64,000 nt of DNA from JADGRB01 sp036267635 (GCA_036267635.1 DATAVR010000009.1:13122-77121); one strand, 5' to 3'; shown: positions 44,156-53,544, counted from the stretch's first letter. Translations and numbers: made by a program. Notes: generated by a model from the letters alone, not told the origin.

Positions 44156-44973
44156 CGCGTTGGCGTGAGCACGAAGGCGCGGTAGCCGAAGTCGCCGCGG
44201 CGAAGCGCGGCGTTGAGCTCGCTCCCTTGGAGCGCGGCGAACTCGCTGAAGATTCCGGCCAGCGGCCGGTCGATCACGCGTCGGATGAGATCGCGCTTGC
44301 CACTTTCGTCGGCGTCCAGCGCGGCGATTACGCCCGGGTGGAGATCGCGCTCGGCGCGGATCGCGAAACCGGCAGCGAGAAGGGCCGCCCGCCACCCGTC
44401 GATCTCCTCGCGGAGGCGAAAGTCGGCGTAAAGAAAATGTCCGCCCGGGCGGAGCACGCGGCGGACCTCGGCCAGGAAGCGGTCGAAGCGCCCGTAGCAG
44501 TGCGACGACTCGACGTTGAGGACGACGTCGAAGGCAGCGTCGGGAAACGGCAGCCGCTCGGCGTCGCCGACCTCAAAAGAGAGGCGTGGGTGCGCGAAGC
44601 GGCGTCGGCAGAGCCCGACGGCACGGGGCGAGAGATCGACGGCGACGACCCGGCGCGGATCGAGCTTGCGCGCCAGGTAGTCGGCACCGCCGCCCCGGCC
44701 GCACCCCACCTCCAAGAGCTCGCGCCCGGCGACGGGCGCACCGCGCGCGACCAGATCGTAGAGCTGGATGCACGAGCGATTGGCCTCGTCCGCGGCCTCG
44801 AGCTCGAGCGGCGGTGGCGCCGCCAACCCCTCGGGCGGGCTGTAGCCGTAGTTCATGAACGTCCAGCGCGGGTCGGGGTAGCGGGCCGCGAGGAATTGGT
44901 ACCAAGCGCGCCAGAGCAGCCGCTTGCCGCGCGCCGTGCGGGTGGCGAGCGCCACGAAGCGTCCGAGCAGCAT
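44152..44973 (-). CDS. Class I SAM-dependent methyltransferase
   Basis: This 273-residue enzyme has motif I LLEVGCGRGGGADYLA, the acidic motif II VVAVDLSP, and GDAERLPFPDAAFDVV, all typical of UbiE/Coq5-like small-molecule methyltransferases. The N-terminal MNYGY segment is shared with polyketide/lipid methyltransferases such as the phthiotriol methyltransferase group. The substrate is unknown, and no biosynthetic cluster surrounds it. No ribosome-binding site is clear. Confidence 0.82.
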   Translation of the reverse strand: MLLGRFVALATRTARGKRLLWRAWYQFLAARYPDPRWTFMNYGYSPPEGLAAPPPLELEAADEANRSCIQLYDLVARGAPVAGRELLEVGCGRGGGADYLARKLDPRRVVAVDLSPRAVGLCRRRFAHPRLSFEVGDAERLPFPDAAFDVVLNVESSHCYGRFDRFLAEVRRVLRPGGHFLYADFRLREEIDGWRAALLAAGFAIRAERDLHPGVIAALDADESGKRDLIRRVIDRPLAGIFSEFAALQGSELNAALRRGDFGYRAFVLTPTR

Positions 44974-45000
44974 CGAACGGGACCGAGGGGGCGGCAGTGC

Positions 45001-45894
45001 CTAGGAGGACGGTGCGGGGGACGCGGCGTGCGCCGCCCCGGGTGCGGCCGCGGGCGCGGCGGGAGCGTCGCCCTTGAGCGCGTCGTCGATGGGCGGCAGG
45101 TCGTCCAGGTTCGGGACCAAGGTGATCTCGATGCGCCGGTTCTTGGCCATGTTGTCGGGCGAGTCGTTGGCGACCACCGGCGACTGATCGGCGTAGCCGG
45201 CGGCCGAGAGCCGCTTCGGCTCCATGCCGGCGCCGATCATGAAGTTGGTGACCTCCACCGCCCGCGCCGTCGAGAGATCCCAGTTGGAGCGAAACTTCTT
45301 CGACTTGATCGGCACGTTGTCGGTGTGGCCGGCGACCTGGAAGTCGCGGTTCGGCAGCGACTTCAACACCTGCGTCACCTGGGTGAGCGCGTCTTTCCCT
45401 TCGGGCTTGAGATCGGTCTTGCCCGGGTCGAACAGGATCTTGTCGCCGAGGCGGACGATCATCCGGTTTTCTCGGATCTCCACCTGCAGCTTGCCGGCGT
45501 CGGTGAGCGCCTTGAACTGCGTCACCAGCTTCCGGAACTGCGCCGCGCGCGCCTCGGCCTGGGCCTGGGCCTTCCTGAGCTCCTCCATGCGCTTCTGCGC
45601 GTCGGCGAGCTCACCGCTCAAGCCCCCCCGCTCGGTCTCGAGCCGCGAGACGTCCTGTCCCAGGGAGGTCAGCTTGTCGGAGAGCACCAGCACCCGGGCG
45701 TCGCGCGCCGCGACCTCCTTCTTGTGCTGCGCTTTCTCCTGGTCTAGCGCCGTCTGGGTGGCCGCCAGCTTCTGCTTCTGCGCGTCGCGGTCCTTGACCG
45801 TCGAGTTGTAGAGGTCCTCATTGACGCCACAGCCGGCGACGCCGAGCGTGGCCGTCGTGAGCGCGAGCGCGAGCGCGAGATGGGTCTGTTTCAT
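45001..45894 (-). CDS. OmpA/MotB-family peptidoglycan-binding lipoprotein with coiled coil
   Basis: This 297-residue lipoprotein has lipobox LGVAGC with acylated Cys22. A long Gln/Glu/Ala coiled coil (about 35-125) follows, then an OmpA C-terminal domain (about 135-260) with VAGHTDNVP and DLSTARA, which binds diaminopimelate in peptidoglycan. An Ala/Pro tail ends the chain. It probably tethers the outer membrane to the wall. Its ATG overlaps the stop of the small upstream gene, so the two are coupled. Confidence 0.92.
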   Translation of the reverse strand: MKQTHLALALALTTATLGVAGCGVNEDLYNSTVKDRDAQKQKLAATQTALDQEKAQHKKEVAARDARVLVLSDKLTSLGQDVSRLETERGGLSGELADAQKRMEELRKAQAQAEARAAQFRKLVTQFKALTDAGKLQVEIRENRMIVRLGDKILFDPGKTDLKPEGKDALTQVTQVLKSLPNRDFQVAGHTDNVPIKSKKFRSNWDLSTARAVEVTNFMIGAGMEPKRLSAAGYADQSPVVANDSPDNMAKNRRIEITLVPNLDDLPPIDDALKGDAPAAPAAAPGAAHAASPAPSS

Positions 45895-46199
45895 CGGGGG
45901 CTTCCTTTGGCACGGGGGACGGTCTTGCCGTTCGAAGACTGGCCGAACACGCGGTCGAGAATTCCGTCGACGTCCTTGTCGTCGAGCGGTCGTGCGCCGG
46001 GCGAGAAATCCCAGGCCAGGTTGCCGAGCAGCCGCAGGCGCGCCTGATCGCGCCCGTGCCCGAGCCGTCCCAGCAGGGCGGCGCGCTCCTCGATCTCCGC
46101 GCGGTACATCGCGGCCCGCCCGGCCGCCTCGATCGGCGGGCGGTTCGGATTCCGTCGCGGTTCCATCCAGTCGAACGGCTTCGCGGGCGGCCTCGGCAT
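45891..46199 (-). CDS. Hypothetical protein coupled to the OmpA lipoprotein
   Basis: This 102-residue, Arg/Pro-rich protein has a central helix (AAMYRAEIEERAALLGRLG) and no signal peptide or membrane helix. I do not recognise a family. Its stop overlaps the start of the OmpA-type gene. The ATG has no Shine-Dalgarno sequence, but TAGAGT lies seven bases upstream, so an internal leaderless promoter just after mazG is likely. Confidence 0.65.
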   Translation of the reverse strand: MPRPPAKPFDWMEPRRNPNRPPIEAAGRAAMYRAEIEERAALLGRLGHGRDQARLRLLGNLAWDFSPGARPLDDKDVDGILDRVFGQSSNGKTVPRAKGSPR

Positions 46200-46206
46200 G
46201 GCGGCT

Positions 46207-46212
46207 ACTCTA
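46207..46212 (-). promoter_or_regulatory. -10-like hexamer TAGAGT, leaderless start at 46199
   Basis: TAGAGT is followed by seven bases and the ATG at 46199 on the minus strand. It overlaps the mazG stop codon. Confidence 0.4.
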
Positions 46213-47154
46213 CCCTTTTCGATCTAATGCGGGAACCCTGGGAGGGTTCCCGCTCCCTCCCGCGCCGGACTCCGCTGGGCCAAGCCCAGCTCCGTCCACG
46301 CGTTGCGCCGCTTCGGCGCGTTTCGCCGACTCCCAAAGTCGCTCCTGCTCGTCGGGCGGGGCGTCGGCGACGGCGCGCCCCTCGGCCGCCAGCGTCCGCT
46401 CGACGTGAGCGAACCGCTGGCCAAAACGATCGGTGGCGCCGCGCAGCGCCTGCTCCGCGTCGAGCCCCAGCTTGCGGGCCAGGTTCACCGTGGCGAACAA
46501 GAGATCGCCGAGCTCGCGCTGCATCTCCTCCCGATCGCCGCCCCGGCGGGCGTCGTCGAATTCGCGCAGCTCCTCGTCGACCTTGGCGCGCGGCCCGTCG
46601 GCGTCGGGCCAGTCGAACCCGACCGCTCCCGCCTTCTCGCCGGTGCGGGTGGCCCGCAGCAGCGCCGGCGCGCTCCTGGGGACGCCGTCGAGCGCGCCGT
46701 GCTTTCCCTTCTTGGCCTTTTCGGCCGCCTTCAGCTTGGCCCAGTTGGCCAGCACGTGGCCCGCGTCCTTGGCCACCGCATCACCAAACACGTGAGGGTG
46801 GCGGCGCACCAGCTTGGCGACGATGCCGCGCGCGACGTCGTCGATCCCGAACTTCCCTTCGGTGAACCTCAGCTCGGACTGGAAGGCGATCTGCAGCAGT
46901 AGATCGCCCAGCTCCTCGCAGTGATCGTCGGCGTCACCGTCGGCCAGGGCGTCGACCACCTCGTAGGTCTCCTCGACGAGGTAGGGGACCAGCGTCTCCA
47001 GCGTCTGCTCGCGATCCCAGGGGCAGCCGTCGGGGGCGAGGAGTCGCTGCATGAGGCCCACCAGCTTGGTCACCTCGGCGCCGGTCTGCTTGCCGGGGAG
47101 CGGTGTCAAATCGGGGAGTTTGTCGCGTGGATCGTCAGGCACCGGGCGCAGCAT
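46210..47154 (-). CDS. mazG: Nucleoside triphosphate pyrophosphohydrolase MazG
   Basis: MazG hydrolyses canonical and damaged NTPs to NMP and pyrophosphate. The 314-residue protein has two MazG domains. The first has CPWDREQT, EETYEVVDAL and EELGDLLLQIAFQ; the second has DEELREFDDA and RELGDLLFATVNLARKLG. ATG 47154 is the first sensible start, although the frame stays open upstream over phoH. The last 15 codons read through a long palindrome at 46229-46253, so the C-terminal tail looks like a repeat-derived extension. It is divergent from phoH. Confidence 0.94.
   Translation of the reverse strand: MLRPVPDDPRDKLPDLTPLPGKQTGAEVTKLVGLMQRLLAPDGCPWDREQTLETLVPYLVEETYEVVDALADGDADDHCEELGDLLLQIAFQSELRFTEGKFGIDDVARGIVAKLVRRHPHVFGDAVAKDAGHVLANWAKLKAAEKAKKGKHGALDGVPRSAPALLRATRTGEKAGAVGFDWPDADGPRAKVDEELREFDDARRGGDREEMQRELGDLLFATVNLARKLGLDAEQALRGATDRFGQRFAHVERTLAAEGRAVADAPPDEQERLWESAKRAEAAQRVDGAGLGPAESGAGGSGNPPRVPALDRKG
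46229..46253. repeat. Long palindrome inside the 3' end of mazG
   Basis: GCGGGAACCCT (46229-46239), three G, and its reverse complement (46243-46253) form an 11 bp stem. It shares the core GGGA-n-CCCTGG with the palindrome at 37853-37879 and likewise sits at a gene end. The downstream sequence repeats the TCCC/CCGC arm motifs. Confidence 0.6.
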
Positions 47155-47175
47155 AACGCGTTGAAGACTGTCCGG

Positions 47176-48168
<993 letters not shown>

Positions 48169-48202
48169 CCTCGCAAGTAACTTCCGTCGTCCGGAACTGT
48201 TG

Positions 48203-48208
48203 TAATCT
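48203..48208 (+). promoter_or_regulatory. -10-like hexamer TAATCT, leaderless start of the HD-GYP gene
   Basis: TAATCT lies exactly six bases before the GTG at 48215, with no Shine-Dalgarno sequence in between. The GAF-HD-GYP gene may thus be transcribed independently of phoH. Confidence 0.45.
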
Positions 48209-48214
48209 GAGCGG

Positions 48215-49819
48215 GTGAGCGCCCCGGAGGATCTGGCCGCCGCCGACCAGTCCAGCTACGTGTTGGCCCAGATGGTGGCCACCTCGCGCGCGCTCGCCTC
48301 GGAGCGCGACATCGGGAAGCTCCTGGCGGTGATCCTGGAGAGCTGCCGTCAGGTGACGGGCGCCGACGCGGGCAGCATTTACGTCATCGAGGACGAAGAC
48401 GAGAGCGGCGCGCCGATTCCCAAACGGCTGCGCTCCATGCTGTCGCAGAACGACTCGATCAAGATCGACTTCAAAGCTTTCATTCTCCCCGTCGACGACA
48501 AGTCGATCGTCGGGCAGGCGGCGCTCTCCGGGCAGCCGATCAACATTCCCGATCTCGGGGGCAAGCCGCAAGCGGAGGCCGGGCGCACGAAGACTTACAC
48601 GCACAACCGCAGCTTCGACGACAAGACCGGCTACCGCGCGCGTTCCATGCTCACCGTGCCGATGCACTCGGCGATGGGCGAAGTGATCGGCGTCGTGCAG
48701 CTGATCAACAAGAAGCGCGAGCCGGGCAAGCCCCTGGCGCTGGCCCACTTCGATCGGGACGTGGTCCCGTTCGACCAGCGCGCCGAGGAGCTGGCGGCGG
48801 CCTGGGCGGCGCAGGCCGGCGTATCGCTGGAGAACGCGCTCCTCTACAAGGAGATCCATGGTCTCTTCGACGGTTTCGTCGAGGCGTCCGTGAAGGCCAT
48901 CGAGTCGCGCGATCCGACCACTTCTGGTCACTCCCGACGGGTGGCGACCCTGTCGCTCGACCTCGCCAAGAAGGTCGACGGACTCTCCGACGGCCCCTTC
49001 GCCGCCGAGAAGTTCAACGACAACCGGCTGCAGCAGATCGAGTACGCCGCCGTGCTGCACGACTTCGGCAAGGTCGGCGTGCGCGAGCGGGTGCTGGTCA
49101 AGGCCAAGAAGCTGTACGAAGAGGACCGCCGCTCGATCAGCCTGCGCTTCGCCTTCATAAAAAAGGCGCTCGAGGTGGAGCACGCCGAGCGCAAGCTGCG
49201 GGTGGCGCTGGAGCTGGCCAAGGAGGATCTGCCGGGGCGCTTCGGCGAGATCGACGCCGAGCTCGGACGCCGGATGGACGAGGTCGACGAGGCCTGGGCC
49301 TTCGTGAACCGCGCCAACGAGCCGACCGTCCTCGACCAGGGGGGCTTCGAGCGGCTGGTGGAGATCGCGCGCCTCGTTTACATGGCGTCCGACGGCGAGC
49401 TGCGCCCCTATCTCGAGCGCGACGAGGTGGCGGCGCTGCAGGTCCGCCGGGGGAGCCTCACCGACGTCGAACGCGTCGAGATCGAGCACCACGTGGTGCA
49501 CACCTGGAACTTCCTGCGCACCATCCCCTGGGGGAAGCGCTACGCGGACGTGCCGCGCATCGCCGCCGCGCACCACGAGTACATGAACGGCAGCGGCTAC
49601 CCCAACCACCTCGGCTCGCCGGAGATCCCGATCGAGTCGCGCATCATGACCATCGCCGACATCTTCGACGCGCTGACCGCCTCGGACCGGCCCTACAAAA
49701 AAGCCGTTCCCATCGATCGCGCGCTCGGGATCATCGAGTCCGAGGTGAAGGCCGGCAAGTGCGACCCCGCGCTTTTTCGCGTGTTCGTCGAGGCCGAGGT
49801 CTACAAGAAGGTTCTCTGA
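48215..49819 (+). CDS. GAF and HD-GYP domain protein, probable cyclic-dinucleotide phosphodiesterase
   Basis: This 534-residue protein has a GAF sensor domain (about 30-205) and a C-terminal HD-GYP domain, the family that linearises cyclic di-GMP. Metal and signature residues are His239, HD at 282-283 (LHDFGK), HHE at 453-455 and GYP at 461-463. Between HDFGK and the next conserved block lies an unusually long, charged helical insert (about 300-420). No membrane segment is present, so it is cytosolic. It occupies the place between phoH and ybeY where many bacteria carry the cyclic-di-AMP phosphodiesterase gene pgpH. Confidence 0.9.
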   Translation: MSAPEDLAAADQSSYVLAQMVATSRALASERDIGKLLAVILESCRQVTGADAGSIYVIEDEDESGAPIPKRLRSMLSQNDSIKIDFKAFILPVDDKSIVGQAALSGQPINIPDLGGKPQAEAGRTKTYTHNRSFDDKTGYRARSMLTVPMHSAMGEVIGVVQLINKKREPGKPLALAHFDRDVVPFDQRAEELAAAWAAQAGVSLENALLYKEIHGLFDGFVEASVKAIESRDPTTSGHSRRVATLSLDLAKKVDGLSDGPFAAEKFNDNRLQQIEYAAVLHDFGKVGVRERVLVKAKKLYEEDRRSISLRFAFIKKALEVEHAERKLRVALELAKEDLPGRFGEIDAELGRRMDEVDEAWAFVNRANEPTVLDQGGFERLVEIARLVYMASDGELRPYLERDEVAALQVRRGSLTDVERVEIEHHVVHTWNFLRTIPWGKRYADVPRIAAAHHEYMNGSGYPNHLGSPEIPIESRIMTIADIFDALTASDRPYKKAVPIDRALGIIESEVKAGKCDPALFRVFVEAEVYKKVL

Positions 49820-49821
49820 GC

Positions 49822-50280
49822 GTGCCGGTGTCGACCCTCGTGCGGGGCCGTGCCCGCGGCGCGCTCGACAGCGACGTCAAACGGCGGGTGGCGGCGCGCG
49901 TGCGGGTCGCGCTGCGCGCGCTCGGCCGCGCCCGCTCCTTGGCGACGCTGGTCTTCACCGACGACGACGAGATCCGCGTCCTCAACCGCGACTTCCGGAA
50001 GCACGATCGCGCCACCGACGTCCTCAGCTTTCACCTGCAAGAGCTGGCGGGGGAGAGCGATCCGGCCGGCAACGGCATCGCGCTCGGCGACATCGTCATC
50101 TCCGTCGAGACCGCCCGCCGCCGGGCCCATGGCCGCCGGCTCGGGGCCGAGCTGGAACGCCTCGCCATCCACGGTCTCTGCCACCTGTTCGGCCATGACC
50201 ACAAGAAGAAGGCCCAGGCGACCTTGATGTTCGCGCTGGAGCGACGGTTACGACGGCTGTCGCTGCCGCGCGTGCGCTGA
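49822..50280 (+). CDS. ybeY: Endoribonuclease YbeY (16S rRNA maturation)
   Basis: YbeY is a zinc-dependent ribonuclease involved in 16S rRNA 3' end processing and late ribosome quality control. The 152-residue protein has the zinc motif HGLCHLFGHDH near the C-terminus and the conserved DVLSF block (ATDVLSFHL). The GTG at 49822 starts two bases after the previous stop. Its link with phoH is conserved in many bacteria. Confidence 0.94.
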   Translation: MPVSTLVRGRARGALDSDVKRRVAARVRVALRALGRARSLATLVFTDDDEIRVLNRDFRKHDRATDVLSFHLQELAGESDPAGNGIALGDIVISVETARRRAHGRRLGAELERLAIHGLCHLFGHDHKKKAQATLMFALERRLRRLSLPRVR

Positions 50281-50283
50281 GCG

Positions 50284-51020
50284 CTACTCCTTCGTGCCCA
50301 TGGTCGGCACGGAGACGCCTGAGCAGGGGCCGCCGGGTATCGAACATCAAGCAGGCTGAGGGATCCGCAGGGCCGAGCGTCCCGCCGCCGTCCGCGGCGA
50401 AGAAAGCCGTCAGGCTGGCCACCGTCAAGCTGCTGCAGCTCGGAACCACGACGCAGTACTGGTTGTAGGCCGGATTGATGCCATTGATGCAGGCGGCGTA
50501 GTCACCGACGGTCGCGGTGCCGGTGGACGGCACCGTCGAGACGACGTGGGGGAGCAGGTGTTCGTCACGCTGGCGTCGATGTCGCTGCAGCTTCCGGCGT
50601 CCGCCAGCTCCGCCACGCAGGCCGCGCGGAGCTCCGCCTCGGTGGCGGAGGGATTCTGCAAGAGGTCGTTGTCAGCTGCCTTCGGTCCAAGGAGGTCACG
50701 GAGCGTGTTGCAAAGGACCGGGACCACGGCGCTGTCCAGGTAGTTATCGATGTCCTCGCAGAGCTGCGTCCCTGACCCCAGTGAGGCGATCAGCTTCGTT
50801 CCGACACTGACGCCGGGGTGAAGGTCCCTGTCCCGCCACTGGTGTCGGTCGCGCCGCCGCTGCTGGTGGTCCCCCCGTTCCCGACACCGATGTTGCCACC
50901 GACGGCCGTCGCCCCACCGCCGCTGCCGCCCCCGCCGCCGGTCGCGCCGCCGCTCTCGCCACCACACCCGATCGCTGTCGCCATGACGACGCCCGTCAAT
51001 CCCCGGCAAATCGCACGCAT
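50284..51020 (-). pseudogene. Frameshifted copy of the local lipoprotein family
   Basis: Reading from an ATG at 51020, a lipoprotein signal (TAIGC, Cys19) and a Gly/Ser linker run into a stop. Homology to the two intact neighbours then continues in a second frame (GTQLCEDIDNYLDSAV), a third (TATVGDYAACIN, VPSCSSLTVASL) and a fourth that ends in TAG at 50284. Frame changes fall near 50815, 50545 and 50340. Either the gene is inactivated or the assembly has local indel errors. The leader AAGGAGATT matches those of the paralogues. Confidence 0.75.
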
Positions 51021-51068
51021 TTACTCAATCTCCTTAATGGAACGAAGGTTCAATCGCCACACACGAAA

Positions 51069-51090
51069 CACGGCCCGACAATAGGCCGTG
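51069..51090. promoter_or_regulatory. Inverted repeat in the divergent gap of two lipoprotein genes
   Basis: CACGGCC (51069-51075) and GGCCGTG (51084-51090) flank an 8-base A/T-containing centre. It lies between the divergent broken lipoprotein copy and the intact lipoprotein at 51133, where a shared regulator could bind. Confidence 0.35.
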
Positions 51091-51132
51091 ATACCTTCCG
51101 CCCTTTCACAAACCAAGAGGAGATAGCGCGCG

Positions 51133-51792
51133 ATGTCGAGAAAATCAGTTTCCTGGGTGATTGGATCTTTTTTGGTGGCGGGCTTCGCGCTCGGCGCCGT
51201 GCAGGGCTGCGGTTCGTCGTCACCGAGCGCTGGGAGCGTCACGAGCCTCTGTATGCAAGGGTGCGTGAGAATCGTGAAGTGCGGGGCGGATGCCGGGTCC
51301 TCCGAGACGATGACGGAATGTATGCAGGGTTGCGTCGCCTCGGACACGACGAGCACCGGCGGCGCTTGCTCCAACCAGAGCGCGATCATCGACGCCGGGA
51401 ACGCCTGTCTTGCCAAGACCACGTGCGCAGAATTAGAAGCGTGCGCCGCCACCGTTCCTCAGTGCGCCGGAGGTGCGGGTGGTGCCAGCGGCACTGGGAC
51501 CGGCGGCACGAACGGCGCGGCGGGTACGAGCGGCAGCGGCGGCGCGACCGGCAGCGCCGGCACGAGCGGCGCTGCCGGCGGCGGGGGAACAGCGGCAACC
51601 TGTGCTGCTTGCGCCAACGCGCCAGCCTGCTGCACGGCGATCGCCACGATCGGGGGTCAATCCACGGCGAGCTGTGCCGGCTTCTCTGAGGCGACCTGCA
51701 ACGCGGCCACCGGCACGCAGCAGTCGACGCTCGCCACGGCTTGCCAGGAGTTGATCAGCGGGGGCGCCTCCCTCTCCACCTCCTGCAAGTAG
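51133..51792 (+). CDS. Cys-rich lipoprotein with Gly/Ser/Thr linker
   Basis: This 219-residue predicted lipoprotein (lipobox AVQGC, Cys26) has a first Cys-rich module (CMQGC and similar, about 38-110), a Gly/Ala/Ser/Thr linker of about 45 residues, and a second Cys-rich module with TCAACANAPACC. The number of cysteines suggests disulfide-stabilised domains in the periplasm or on the surface. It is a different family from the neighbouring three copies. GAGGAGA precedes the ATG. Function unknown. Confidence 0.72.
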   Translation: MSRKSVSWVIGSFLVAGFALGAVQGCGSSSPSAGSVTSLCMQGCVRIVKCGADAGSSETMTECMQGCVASDTTSTGGACSNQSAIIDAGNACLAKTTCAELEACAATVPQCAGGAGGASGTGTGGTNGAAGTSGSGGATGSAGTSGAAGGGGTAATCAACANAPACCTAIATIGGQSTASCAGFSEATCNAATGTQQSTLATACQELISGGASLSTSCK

Positions 51793-51856
51793 AGGACGGC
51801 GCGTTCGACACGGCGGCGGCGGCACCTCGGGTGCCGCCGCGGTCGTCGAAGCTTCG

Positions 51857-52483
51857 TTACGGACTGCTGCCGGCGGAGGACATCGTGACGCCGCAGGCGT
51901 CGAGCGCCATGCAGCTCGTTGGCTCGGCCGTCGACGAGAGGCCACCGTCGGCGCTGAGGGCGTTCAAGCTGGCGGCGGTGAGGGTGCTGCAGCTCGGAAT
52001 CGTATTGAACACCGCGACCTCGGCGTTCGCGCAGGTCGTGACGTCGCCGACCGTCGCGGTGCAGCTCGCCGAGCCCGAGGTGAGCATCGTCGGGTCGCAG
52101 CTGCCCGTCGTCGTCACCCCTCCGTCGCCGCCTGCCAGGCAGGCGTTGTAGGCGGACGTGCACGCTGCTTGAAGCTGCGCGTCCGTGCCCCCAGCCGTGA
52201 AAGCGGCGGCGAGCACCGCGGTCAGCTTGCAGTCGTCGGGCGCCAGCGTCTTCTGACCGAAGCTGTTGATGTCGTTGCAGAGCTGCGTCGCCTGCGCGCT
52301 CGACAGGCTGCTCAGCTTGCTGCCGCTCGGGACGCTGGTGGAGAAGGTTCCGGTCCCGCCACCTCCTCCCGCACCGTTCGTGCCCCCGGTGCCGGTGCCG
52401 CCACTGCCACCGCCGCTGCTGCCGCATCCGATCATCGCCGCGATCAGAACCACACCACCGAACCCTAGAGCTTTGCTGTTCAT
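51857..52483 (-). CDS. Paralogous lipoprotein, copy 2
   Basis: This 208-residue lipoprotein (lipobox AMIGC, Cys20) has a Gly/Thr-rich linker and a Cys-containing domain. It shares TQLCNDIN, QLQAACTSAYNAC, CTATVGD and PSCSTLTAASLNAL with copy 3 at 52587-53186 and with the broken copy at 50284-51020. The DNA around its start is also close to that of copy 3 (GGAGATT before the ATG, then AGCAAAGCT). Function unknown; the family appears lineage-specific. Confidence 0.75.
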   Translation of the reverse strand: MNSKALGFGGVVLIAAMIGCGSSGGGSGGTGTGGTNGAGGGGGTGTFSTSVPSGSKLSSLSSAQATQLCNDINSFGQKTLAPDDCKLTAVLAAAFTAGGTDAQLQAACTSAYNACLAGGDGGVTTTGSCDPTMLTSGSASCTATVGDVTTCANAEVAVFNTIPSCSTLTAASLNALSADGGLSSTAEPTSCMALDACGVTMSSAGSSP

Positions 52484-52586
52484 GTGACGAATCTCCCCGG
52501 GACCATCCCGCGGAGAAATCGTCTCACGACCCCGCTCATCCCGAAAGTGCTCTACGCGAGGTTGTGGGGTCGGTCGTCCGCTCGGG

Positions 52587-53186
52587 TCAGTAGCTGCCGA
52601 GACCGAGGTTGACCATCGGGTCGAAGCTCGGGCAGATGCTGTCGAGAGCCGAGCAGGTGGCGGGCTCCATCGGTCCGGCGTCGAGGCTGACCGCGGCGAG
52701 CTTGGCCCGGGTGACCGAGCTGCAGCTCGGGAACATCGCCTCCCACTGCGAGAAGGCCGGGCCGACGGCGTTGACGCAGGCCGAAACCTGGGAGACCGTG
52801 GCCGTGCAGCCGGCCGTCCCGCAGGTGGTGGCGCCCCCGTCGGGTGAGGCCGCGCCCGCGTCGGTCGTCAGGAGCGCGCAGGCGAGCGGGATGAACGCCG
52901 TGCACTCGGCCTGGAGCTGCTGATCGGTCAGCGCCGTGTTTTGCGCCGCCTCCTCGGCGGTCGCCTCCACGGCGGCCAGCTGGCAGGCGCTCTGAGAGGT
53001 GACCTGCTTGGTGAGGTAGTTGTCGACATCGTCGCAGAGCTGGGTCGTCTGCGTGGGTGACAGAGTGTCGACCGGACTGGTCGAAGGAACGCTGGTGGAG
53101 AAGGTACTGCTGCTGCTGCCACCGCCGCACCCAACCGCCGCCGCCAGTGCCACGACACCCCCGAACGCCAAAGCTTTGCTGTGCAT
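52587..53186 (-). CDS. Paralogous lipoprotein, copy 3
   Basis: This 199-residue lipoprotein (lipobox AAVGC, Cys20) has a short Ser linker and the same Cys-containing domain as copy 2: TQLCDDVDNYL, QLQAECTAF, CTATVSQVSACVN and PSCSSVTRAKL. It differs mainly in the linker, which is Ser rather than Gly/Thr. GGAGATT precedes the ATG, and a small palindrome lies in the leader. Confidence 0.75.
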   Translation of the reverse strand: MHSKALAFGGVVALAAAVGCGGGSSSSTFSTSVPSTSPVDTLSPTQTTQLCDDVDNYLTKQVTSQSACQLAAVEATAEEAAQNTALTDQQLQAECTAFIPLACALLTTDAGAASPDGGATTCGTAGCTATVSQVSACVNAVGPAFSQWEAMFPSCSSVTRAKLAAVSLDAGPMEPATCSALDSICPSFDPMVNLGLGSY

Positions 53187-53200
53187 GCCGAATCTCCTAG

Positions 53201-53213
53201 GGGGACAGTCCCC
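53201..53213. promoter_or_regulatory. Short palindrome in the leader of lipoprotein copy 3
   Basis: GGGGAC, one base, GTCCCC forms a 6 bp inverted repeat 14 bases before the ATG of copy 3. A degraded equivalent (GGGA-N3-TCCC) lies at the same place before copy 2, followed in both by a shared CCCGCGG block. The conservation of the leader suggests a common control element. Confidence 0.45.
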
Positions 53214-53262
53214 GCGGAAATCCTCGCATGAATGCCGGCACCTCAGAAGTGACGCCGGTCCG

Positions 53263-53279
53263 GGCGGTCGGCGACCGCC
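53263..53279 (-). terminator. Hairpin after the small membrane protein gene
   Basis: GGCGGTCG, one base, and its reverse complement form an 8 bp stem six bases beyond the stop of the gene at 53286-53480. No T-run follows, so factor-independent termination would be weak. Confidence 0.4.
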
Positions 53280-53285
53280 GCGGCG

Positions 53286-53480
53286 TCAGAAGCGCATGCC
53301 GCGCTTGGCGCGGTAGAGGAACCATTTCCAGGTCAGGTATCCGGCGCCGGCCACGGCCGGGACGATAAAAAACGTGCTCGCCCCGGCGACGCCCAGAAGG
53401 ACGGTGCCGCCCCAGGCGGCCGCCGCGAACGTCCCCTTCTTCTTCGCGACCGCCTTGTCGCGTTCGATCAGGCTCTCCAT
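53286..53480 (-). CDS. Small two-helix membrane protein
   Basis: This 64-residue protein has a charged N-terminus (ESLIERDKAVAKKKG), two hydrophobic stretches (about 17-34 and 36-50) and a basic C-terminus. GGGGAGG lies six bases before the ATG, one of the best ribosome-binding sites in the window, which supports a real gene. No family is recognised. Confidence 0.65.
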   Translation of the reverse strand: MESLIERDKAVAKKKGTFAAAAWGGTVLLGVAGASTFFIVPAVAGAGYLTWKWFLYRAKRGMRF

Positions 53481-53544
53481 GCGCGACCTCCCCGTTTAGG
53501 ATGCCACTCGATCGGGCGGCGCGCCATCCACCGCCCCGAATAGG

